Shown in pieces: positions 15,455-21,170 of a DNA stretch of 21,170 nt. The position numbers and the translations under genes are program-made. The notes beneath the pieces were generated by a model. It was not told the DNA's origin. It worked only from the letters and a program-made list of their open reading frames with translations, and did no database searches. This stretch comes from Gammaproteobacteria bacterium. Lineage in GTDB: Bacteria; Pseudomonadota; Gammaproteobacteria; Enterobacterales; Kangiellaceae. The DNA is taken from positions 1-21,170 of the forward strand of contig JABXIW010000065.1 of the NCBI GenBank assembly GCA_013372875.1. Direction: 5' to 3'. How positions within the stretch are numbered: position 1 is the stretch's first letter; every line of letters starts with the position of its first letter.

Positions 15455-16246
15455 ATGATAGCTATTCATCACCAAGTAAAGTTCCTAGATAATCTATTAT
15501 ACAAGCACAACCTGGTTGACACTTATTCAAGTGATTTAGACATTGAACAATTTGTAGCAAAGTCAGGTTACGTAGATTTGCTTGAAGAAAATGATATTTA
15601 TCGCTCCCTGATATGCTTAAATTGGTTAAGTTATAGAGTTCCAGCAATAATTTTTAAATCCGATGAAATGGACTCAGAAGCGGGTGAAAAAAATATAAAG
15701 GGGTTGCTTAATAGTCTACCAAAGCTAACAAATAATAAAGTTACGCCAAAAAACGTTCAGATTGAATATATTGATGAAGAAAGCCCTGAGAATCATTTCA
15801 CTTCTGAACTTAGTTTTGAGTTAGAAGACTTTAAAAGTAGTATTAAAATGGAGCTTCAACGATACGGCAGCACGCCAACTAACGCCTTAGTTTATATTCC
15901 AAGAATTATTTCTTGTTATTTAGAACTAAAAAGAGAGCCTTATGAATTAGTGACAATTGAAGATGGGGATAACTTTTATTTTATGGTGTTATCTCAAGAA
16001 TTTATAAAGGATTTTCAAAAAGGGCCTGCATCATTAATGATTCACACTCAAGAGAGAAATAAGAAGGGTTATTTAGAAAATAATGAAGCCTTAATGTCCG
16101 ATGTAATTGAAGAGTTAGCTAAAGTAAAGCCAGTAGAAGTTAAAAAGAAAAGGGCAGGTTTCTTTGTTGATCACTATGTTATAAATAAACTTATCGTATT
16201 CGGAATTTGGCTGTTAGTTATTATCGGCGTGATTATCTATTGGTAG
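15455..16246 (+). CDS. Tail-anchored protein of unknown function, AT-rich
   Basis: A 263-residue protein that I do not recognise. The ATG at 15455 is chosen over the in-frame one at 15443 because the first codons of the longer frame form a strong GGAGG 5 bases ahead of the second ATG. The body is soluble-looking and acidic, with helix-forming stretches (SELSFELEDFKSSIKMELQ), a likely strand-rich middle (ALVYIPRIISCYLELKREPYELVTIE), then basic KKKR at 230-233 and one C-terminal hydrophobic helix (about 246-262) with only one residue after it. This predicts a cytoplasmic domain anchored by its C-terminus in the inner membrane. GC is visibly low (sampled by hand at about 33%) compared with gshA downstream. 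It follows the lipoprotein gene by 77 bases and lies inside the repeat-bounded segment. Confidence 0.75.
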   Translation: MIAIHHQVKFLDNLLYKHNLVDTYSSDLDIEQFVAKSGYVDLLEENDIYRSLICLNWLSYRVPAIIFKSDEMDSEAGEKNIKGLLNSLPKLTNNKVTPKNVQIEYIDEESPENHFTSELSFELEDFKSSIKMELQRYGSTPTNALVYIPRIISCYLELKREPYELVTIEDGDNFYFMVLSQEFIKDFQKGPASLMIHTQERNKKGYLENNEALMSDVIEELAKVKPVEVKKKRAGFFVDHYVINKLIVFGIWLLVIIGVIIYW

Positions 16247-16305
16247 ATATCCTCCTTTGAATGATTAGATAGTTATGACTAGATATTATTTGTCTCTACC
16301 CTAAC

Positions 16306-16366
16306 AAAACTGGCATACTGTGAGCATCAATTATGAAAAATATCTAATAATATCAATATGCTAAAA
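16306..16366 (+). repeat. Direct repeat copy B: promoter, leader and start codon of gshA
   Basis: The partner of 14766-14825, with the same AAAACTGGCATACTGTG (16306-16322), the same spacing and the same AATAATATCAATATG ending in the gshA start codon at 16358-16360. It contains the same extended -10-like TGGCATACT and no Shine-Dalgarno. Bases 16247-16305 between the preceding gene and this repeat are AT-rich, with no terminator or ORF that I can support. Confidence 0.8.
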
Positions 16367-17926
16367 CCGCAACTGGATGTTAAGGCTTTCGATTTTGTGA
16401 AAAATAAGTTGCCTGATGCTTTGAGTCGTTTAAATCGAGGGATTGAAAAGGAGAGTTTGCGGGTTACGGCAGATGGTTATTTGTCTAAGCGGCCACACCC
16501 TGAATCTTGGGGTTCGGCGCTGACTAATAGCTATTTGACCACGGATTATTCGGAAGCGCTGCCAGAGTTGATCACGCCTGTTTCTAGCGATCCTCAAGCG
16601 CCGCGCCAGTGGCTCAAAGATATCCATCAATATATGTACCAAGACATGGCCGATGAGGTGCTGTGGGCAGGCTCAATGCCTTGTATTATGACTAAGGAGC
16701 AGGATGTCCCTTTAGCCGAATACGGTAGTTCTAACGTTGGTCAAATGAAGCACGTTTATCGTCGCGGTTTGGGTTACCGTTATGGTCGTTACATGCAGAC
16801 CATTGCTGGGGTGCATTACAACTTTTCTTTACCCGATGATTTTTGGCCCGCCTATCAACAATTTAAGCAGAACAATGATAAGTTACCGGATTTTATTTCT
16901 GCAGAATACTTGGGACTTATCCGTAATTATTTGCGTTATTGTTGGCTTTTGCCTTATTTGTTTGGGGCTTCGCCTGCTATCTGCAAATCCTTTATGAAAG
17001 GTCGTGCGGGCTCATTATTAGAAGATTATTCTGACTGCACCTTGATGGGCAAGTATGCCACCTCACTACGTATGAGCGACTTGGGCTATCAAAATAATGC
17101 TCAGTCAAAGTTCACCATTTGCCATAATGATATTAATGATTATATCGAAGCGTTAGAGCAAGCTATTAGCACTCCTGATGATTTTTACGCTGAGCTTGGG
17201 GTGAAGGTTGATGGTGAATACCGTCAGTTGAATGCCAATTTGCTACAAATCGAGAATGAATATTACGCCAAAATTCGCCCCAAACGAGTGATTCGTAGTG
17301 GTGAACGCCCAACTCAAGCGCTTAAACGCGGCGGAGTCGAGTACATTGAAGTGCGCTCGATGGATCTAAATCCGTTTGATGCGGTGGGTATTAGTCAGTA
17401 TCAGATTGATTTCTTGGATGTATTTTTGTTGTTCTGTTTATTGCAAGAAAGCAAAGATTTATCACAACGTGAAAATGCGGAGAATGACGAGAACTTTAAG
17501 CGAGTGGTGAATTATGGGCGTAAACCCGAATTGCATCTTTTATCGCGTAATCGCTCGGTTTCTTTAAAAGAAATTGCAACGGAGCTTTTTACCGAGATGC
17601 AACCAGTGGCAGAGTTGATGGATGAAGTTAATAAAACCCAGCAATATACTGAGTCCTTGCAAAAACTTACCGTTATGATTGAAGACCCAAGTAAAACTTT
17701 ATCAGGTCAGTTTATGCAGAAGTTAGCAGAGTCAAACAAAGGTTATTTTGGCTTTGTCTATGATCTTTCTGAGCGCTATAAAACAGAATTTAGCAATAAG
17801 CCAATCAACCAAGTGAATCGTCATTTGTTTGCAGAAGAGGCAACAGCTTCGATACAGAAACAGGCTGAAATCGAGCGCAATGACAGCATGAGCTTTGAAC
17901 AATACTTAGAGAACTATTTTAAATAG
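16358..17926 (+). CDS. gshA: Glutamate-cysteine ligase (gamma-glutamylcysteine synthetase)
   Basis: Joins glutamate and cysteine with ATP, the first and rate-limiting step of glutathione synthesis. Its 522 residues are close to the 518 of E. coli. Hallmarks of the E. coli-type family are clear: LNRGIEKESLRV near the N-terminus (metal/ATP-binding Glu residues), DYSEALPELITPV, PLAEYGSSNVGQMKHVYRRGLGYRYG, QTIAGVHYNFSLP, ENEYYAKIRPKR and YIEVRSMDLNPFDAVGI. All look intact, so it should be active. The start is set by homology and by the conserved leader; no Shine-Dalgarno is visible. putP follows 22 bases after the stop. Its 5' region has a second copy 1.54 kb upstream. Confidence 0.97.
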   Translation: MLKPQLDVKAFDFVKNKLPDALSRLNRGIEKESLRVTADGYLSKRPHPESWGSALTNSYLTTDYSEALPELITPVSSDPQAPRQWLKDIHQYMYQDMADEVLWAGSMPCIMTKEQDVPLAEYGSSNVGQMKHVYRRGLGYRYGRYMQTIAGVHYNFSLPDDFWPAYQQFKQNNDKLPDFISAEYLGLIRNYLRYCWLLPYLFGASPAICKSFMKGRAGSLLEDYSDCTLMGKYATSLRMSDLGYQNNAQSKFTICHNDINDYIEALEQAISTPDDFYAELGVKVDGEYRQLNANLLQIENEYYAKIRPKRVIRSGERPTQALKRGGVEYIEVRSMDLNPFDAVGISQYQIDFLDVFLLFCLLQESKDLSQRENAENDENFKRVVNYGRKPELHLLSRNRSVSLKEIATELFTEMQPVAELMDEVNKTQQYTESLQKLTVMIEDPSKTLSGQFMQKLAESNKGYFGFVYDLSERYKTEFSNKPINQVNRHLFAEEATASIQKQAEIERNDSMSFEQYLENYFK

Positions 17927-17948
17927 TGTGAGATAGGGGATACAAAAT

Positions 17949-19451
17949 ATGCCAACGGCTACGTTAATTACCTTTGGTGGTTATTTACTTTTGATGGTGT
18001 TGATCGGCCTATGGGCTTATAAGCGCACCAATAATTTATCCGACTATATTTTAGGTGGTCGCAGTCTTGGTCCAGGAGTTACCGCTTTAAGTGCTGGTGC
18101 TTCGGATATGAGCAGCTGGCTATTGATGGCATTGCCGGGAGCCATGTACGCTTCGGGCATAACCGAGGCTTGGATTGCGCTTGGTTTGATTATTGGCGCC
18201 TATCTGAATTGGTTAATCGTGGCTGGACGCTTACGAATGTATACAGAAATCGCGGATAACTCTTTAACTTTACCTGATTTTTTTGAAAACCGCTTTCACG
18301 ATAATTCCAAAATATTGCGCGTATCAGCAGCCATCGTAATTATTCTTTTCTATACTTTTTATGTGACTTCTGGCTTAGTTGGCGGCGCAAAATTATTCGA
18401 ACAAAGTTTTCAACTAGACTATCAAAACGCTTTACTGATAGGTGCTTCAGTGATCGTTGCTTATACTTTCTTGGGCGGATTCTTAGCAGTGTCTTGGACT
18501 GACTTTTTTCAAGGGACCTTAATGCTGTTAGCTCTAGTTATTGCACCTATCACCATGGTGGTGGAGATGAATGGTTTGAGTAATGTATTTGCCCGAATTG
18601 AGGAAGTGCGACCTGGGGCAACAGATCTCACCGCTAATTTCGGTTGGTTTGCTTTTTTCTCGCTGCAGGCTTGGGGCTTGGGTTATTTTGGTCAGCCACA
18701 CATTTTGTCACGCTTTATGGGCGCGGATAATGTCTCGACCATTCGTAGCGCAAGACGTATTGGCATGAGTTGGATGATTTTCAGTTTATTAGGCTCAATG
18801 TTTGTTGGTTTAGCGGCGATTGGTTATTTTGCAGATGATCCTAATGCGCTGAATCAATTGGCGGGTGCTGATAGCGAAAAAGTTTTTATGTTGGCTACCA
18901 ATGTCTTATTTAATCCATGGTTTGCAGGCTTTTTATTGGCTGCTATTTTAGCTGCGATTATGAGTACCATTGACTCACAACTATTAGTGGCCACTAGTTC
19001 ATTAACTGAAGATATTTACAAAACCTTTTTGAGGCCTAATGCGAGCGAAAAAGAATTAGTTTGGATTGGTCGAACTGGCGTGATCGTTATTGCTGTTGTT
19101 GGCGTTATTTTGGCCATGAATGAGAACTCTTTAATTAAAGACTTAGTCGGCTATGCATGGGCTGGCTTTGGCGCTGCTTTTGGCCCTGTGGTTATCATGT
19201 CCTTGCTATGGCAAAAAATGACCCGTTGGGGAGCATTGGCGGGCATGATAACGGGCGCTGTCACTGTTGTTGTGTGGGAATATCTGGACAAAAGTACGGA
19301 AATTCAGGCGTTCGATATGTATGAATTGTTGCCTGGTTTTATTTTGGCGACCATTGCGATTTTAGTGGTAAGCAAATTCAGCCAAGTAGATGAATTAACC
19401 TATAACCAATTCGATTGGTTCCGTAGTCAATTTAAAAAATACGAGAGTTAA
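17949..19451 (+). CDS. putP: Sodium/proline symporter PutP
   Basis: Imports L-proline with Na+ across the inner membrane, for nutrition or osmoprotection. It has 500 residues (E. coli 502) and many hydrophobic segments consistent with the 13-helix SSS family. Seen: GGRSLGPGVTALSAGASDMSSW with Asp53 and Ser55 (equivalent to Na+-site Asp55/Ser57 of E. coli PutP), GLVGGAKLFEQSF, QPHILSRFMG, and IMSTIDSQLLVATSSLTEDIY with Ser339/Thr340, the other Na+-site pair. TAGGGGATA precedes the ATG as Shine-Dalgarno. It lies 22 bases after gshA and 2 bases before a GNAT gene, so all three are probably one transcript. No proline catabolic gene (putA) is present in the window. Confidence 0.95.
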   Translation: MPTATLITFGGYLLLMVLIGLWAYKRTNNLSDYILGGRSLGPGVTALSAGASDMSSWLLMALPGAMYASGITEAWIALGLIIGAYLNWLIVAGRLRMYTEIADNSLTLPDFFENRFHDNSKILRVSAAIVIILFYTFYVTSGLVGGAKLFEQSFQLDYQNALLIGASVIVAYTFLGGFLAVSWTDFFQGTLMLLALVIAPITMVVEMNGLSNVFARIEEVRPGATDLTANFGWFAFFSLQAWGLGYFGQPHILSRFMGADNVSTIRSARRIGMSWMIFSLLGSMFVGLAAIGYFADDPNALNQLAGADSEKVFMLATNVLFNPWFAGFLLAAILAAIMSTIDSQLLVATSSLTEDIYKTFLRPNASEKELVWIGRTGVIVIAVVGVILAMNENSLIKDLVGYAWAGFGAAFGPVVIMSLLWQKMTRWGALAGMITGAVTVVVWEYLDKSTEIQAFDMYELLPGFILATIAILVVSKFSQVDELTYNQFDWFRSQFKKYES

Positions 19452-19453
19452 TA

Positions 19454-19930
19454 ATGGTTTCTGTACGCCAAGCCAAACCAGCAGATTCGCAATTAATTGT
19501 CGACTTGATTCGTGGTTTAGCCGTCTATGAAAAGTTAGAAGAGTATGTGGTTGCAACCAGCTCAGACATTGAGAAGTCTTTATTTTGTGAGCAGCCGAAA
19601 GTATTCGCCCTAATTGCGGAAGTCGATGGAGAAGCAGCAGGCTTTGCTTTGTATTTTTTCAATTACTCTACTTTTTTAGGTAAGCATGGTGTTTATTTAG
19701 AAGACTTGTTTGTGAAGCCAGAATTTCGTAACCAAAAAGTAGGTTTTGAGTTGTTTAAGGCTTTAGGTCAAGTCGCTAAAGAAAATGATTGCGGTCGTAT
19801 TGATTGGGCAGTTTTGGATTGGAATCAATTGGCCATCGATTTTTATGATCAAATTGGCGCTAAACCGCAAACTGACTGGACTGGCTATCGTCTGGAAGGG
19901 GCTGCTTTATCGTCTTTACAGCAAATGTAA
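19454..19930 (+). CDS. GNAT-family N-acetyltransferase, SSAT (diamine/thialysine acetyltransferase)-like
   Basis: A 158-residue acetyl-CoA-dependent acetyltransferase. The pattern VRQAKPADSQLIVDLIRGLAVYEKL, then ALYFFNYSTFLGKHGVYLEDLFVKPEFR and VLDWNQLAIDFYDQIGAKP...W.GYRLEG, follows the spermidine/spermine and thialysine acetyltransferase subfamily as I recall it. The pyrophosphate-binding loop is unusual: RNQKVG (92-97), where R-x-x-G-x-G is expected, so the first Gly is Lys95. Whether polyamines, lysine analogues or another amine is the substrate cannot be told. The gene starts 2 bases after the putP stop, which implies translational coupling, and shares its transcript. A new promoter appears after it for kbp. 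Confidence 0.85.
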   Translation: MVSVRQAKPADSQLIVDLIRGLAVYEKLEEYVVATSSDIEKSLFCEQPKVFALIAEVDGEAAGFALYFFNYSTFLGKHGVYLEDLFVKPEFRNQKVGFELFKALGQVAKENDCGRIDWAVLDWNQLAIDFYDQIGAKPQTDWTGYRLEGAALSSLQQM

Positions 19931-19958
19931 TATATTGTGATATTTGAGACATTAGGCT

Positions 19959-19987
19959 TTGTTTTCGTTGGAAGGTCTCTATATAGT
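19959..19987 (+). promoter_or_regulatory. Putative promoter of kbp
   Basis: TTGTTT (19959-19964), a 17-base spacer and TATAGT (19982-19987, 5 of 6 to the -10 consensus). It is 36 bases upstream of the kbp ATG, which has a good AAAGAGGAA Shine-Dalgarno. Confidence 0.45.
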
Positions 19988-20022
19988 ATTTGAGTTAATT
20001 TAGAACTAAAGAGGAAATTACA

Positions 20023-20457
20023 ATGGGTTTATTTGATTTTGCGTATAACATGGGTAAAAAATTATTCGGCAAAGATGATGATGCTTCGGCAGAAATCAAA
20101 AAACATATTGAAGAAGACAACCCAGGAGTAGAGGACTTGCAAGTTGAAGTTAGCGACGAAGGTAAAGTCGTGATGACGGGTAAAGCAAGCTCAGCTGACG
20201 CAGTAGAAAAAGCAGTATTAATGGCGGGTAATGCAGAAGGCGTTACGCAAGTTGACACTTCTGGTGTCGAAGCACCTGCGCAAGAGAAAGAAGTGGAATT
20301 CTATGAGATCCAAAAGGGTGATACTTTATGGGCAATTTCACAAAAATTCTTGGGTAACGGTGCTCGTTACAATGAAATTTTTGAGGCTAATAAAGAAGTC
20401 ATCAAAAATCCTGACTTGATTTATCCTGGTCAAACAATTCGTATTCCATTGGATTAA
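20023..20457 (+). CDS. kbp: BON/LysM-domain potassium-binding protein Kbp (YgaU)
   Basis: A 144-residue protein matching E. coli YgaU/Kbp (149 residues) from end to end: start MGLFDFAYNMGKKLFG, a BON domain at about 20-85 (EIKKHIEEDNPGVEDLQVEVSD...GKASSADAVEKAV), and a C-terminal LysM domain at about 93-143 (YEIQKGDTLWAISQKFLG, YNEIFEANKEVIKNPDLIYPGQTIRIP). In E. coli it is a K+-binding protein needed for normal growth at high external K+. It has no signal peptide, which fits the cytoplasmic placing reported there despite the LysM fold. It is a single-gene unit with its own putative promoter and a strong terminator. Proximity to putP fits an osmotic-stress setting, but that link is inference. 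Confidence 0.92.
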   Translation: MGLFDFAYNMGKKLFGKDDDASAEIKKHIEEDNPGVEDLQVEVSDEGKVVMTGKASSADAVEKAVLMAGNAEGVTQVDTSGVEAPAQEKEVEFYEIQKGDTLWAISQKFLGNGARYNEIFEANKEVIKNPDLIYPGQTIRIPLD

Positions 20458-20475
20458 TCGAAGTGTGCGAATATC

Positions 20476-20499
20476 AAGGCTCCGTTTGGAGCCTTTTTT
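20476..20499 (+). terminator. Rho-independent terminator after kbp
   Basis: Stem AAGGCTCC (20476-20483) / GGAGCCTT (20488-20495) with loop GTTT, overlapping a T6 tract to 20499. It lies 18 bases after the kbp stop and separates it from purT. Confidence 0.93.
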
Positions 20500-20568
20500 G
20501 TGGCTGCGGTTTTTATCAAAGCCATAAATTGGTAAACTTATCCTAATCAAAAATACTTAGAGATTGCT

Positions 20569-21170
20569 ATGCCAACTATCGGAACTCCTTTATCTTCAAC
20601 AGCAAAAAAAGTCATGATGCTAGGTTCGGGTGAACTTGGCAAAGAGGTGGTAATTGAATTACAACGTTTTGGAGTTGAAGTGATTGCAGTCGATCGCTAT
20701 CCCAATGCTCCAGCGATGCAAGTGGCACATCGAAGTCATGCCATTAATATGCTCGATGGTGAAGCGCTTAAAGATTTGGTGCATAAAGAGCAACCAGATT
20801 TGATTGTTCCCGAGATTGAAGCGATTGCTACGGATATGCTCATTGAGCTCGAAAGCGAGGGCTATCAAGTTGTGCCAACGGCTAGAGCGACCCGCTTGAC
20901 CATGGATCGCGAAGGCATTCGTCGTTTGGCGGCAGAAACTTTGGGTTTGAAAACTTCACCCTATAAATTTGCCGATACCTATGAAGAATACCGTGCGGCA
21001 TTAGATGAAATTGGTTTGCCTTGTGTGGTTAAGCCCGTTATGAGCAGTTCAGGCAAAGGCCAGTCAACGGTAAAAACAGAAGCTGATATTGAGCAGGCTT
21101 GGAGTTATTCGCAAGAAGGTGGCCGAACTGGCGAAGGCAGGATCATCGTTGAAGGCTTTGTGGATTTTGA
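20569..21170 (+). CDS. purT: Formate-dependent phosphoribosylglycinamide formyltransferase, 5' part (runs off the window)
   Basis: Uses formate and ATP to convert GAR to FGAR, the folate-independent alternative to PurN at purine step 3; its product is the substrate of PurL, also in this window. About 200 residues are visible, of roughly 390 expected, and the frame is still open at the end. The start [21 protein letters not shown] is followed by [69 protein letters not shown] and the ATP-grasp segment [15 protein letters not shown], all near-identical in pattern to E. coli PurT. The preceding 69 bases after the kbp terminator are AT-rich and presumably hold its promoter; I find no convincing -35/-10 pair or PurR-like box. 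Confidence 0.97.
   Translation, partial: MPTIGTPLSSTAKKVMMLGSGELGKEVVIELQRFGVEVIAVDRYPNAPAMQVAHRSHAINMLDGEALKDLVHKEQPDLIVPEIEAIATDMLIELESEGYQVVPTARATRLTMDREGIRRLAAETLGLKTSPYKFADTYEEYRAALDEIGLPCVVKPVMSSSGKGQSTVKTEADIEQAWSYSQEGGRTGEGRIIVEGFVDF

Noticed and set aside
15274..15492. 72-residue plus-strand frame bridging the lipoprotein and tail-anchored genes
   Set aside because: It overlaps both real genes in another frame, has no Shine-Dalgarno, and the true starts on either side are better supported.
14766..16366. Insertion sequence or integron cassette explanation for the repeat-flanked segment
   Set aside because: No transposase, integrase, terminal inverted repeats or attC-like folding is visible. 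The repeats are promoter/start regions, so I report a duplication instead of a named mobile element.

Overview
The window reads as an ordinary chromosomal stretch of a gammaproteobacterium of moderate GC. FadE, LeuA, RimI, RF3, PurL, GshA, PutP, the LysM/BON protein Kbp and PurT all look clearly gammaproteobacterial, and the order holD-like / rimI / prfC / yjjV-like TatD recalls the E. coli holD-rimI-yjjG-prfC...yjjV neighbourhood. The base composition and gene set would suit a marine lineage such as Kangiellaceae, but that is a guess from memory and no marker gene is present to settle it. There are no rRNA or tRNA genes, CRISPR arrays or recognisable insertion sequences.

Layout. 1-1981: 3' part of fadE (beta-oxidation), closed by a strong terminator. 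2182-6789: a same-strand block of leuA (a short form lacking the leucine-sensing C-terminal domain), a probable holD (DNA polymerase III psi), rimI (ribosomal protein S18 acetylation), prfC (release factor 3) and a yjjV-like TatD protein with altered metal ligands. 6897-8645: an orphan GspE/PilB-type secretion or pilus ATPase, converging on and overlapping mltF (minus strand, 8635-10326), a lipoprotein lytic transglycosylase with an extra C-terminal region. Divergent promoters between mltF and purL can be proposed. 10529-14416: purL, followed by a small two-helix membrane protein and a strong terminator.

14766-16366 is the most unusual part. Two poorly characterised genes, a lipoprotein and an AT-rich, tail-anchored protein of unknown function, lie between two imperfect copies of one ~61-bp sequence. 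Each copy carries an apparent promoter, a leader without a Shine-Dalgarno sequence, and a start codon: one drives the lipoprotein, the other gshA. This looks like a gene insertion or rearrangement that duplicated the gshA 5' region.

16358-21170: gshA (glutathione synthesis), putP (Na+/proline uptake) with a tightly coupled GNAT acetyltransferase, kbp with its own promoter and terminator, and the 5' part of purT (formate-dependent purine step 3). Glutathione, proline uptake and the K+-binding protein Kbp share a loose osmotic/redox theme; purL and purT are both purine genes. No defence, toxin-antitoxin or phage system is visible. The best candidates for something undescribed are the repeat-flanked gene pair, the truncated LeuA with its Leu-codon-rich 5' end, and the TatD-like protein lacking its conserved Asp.
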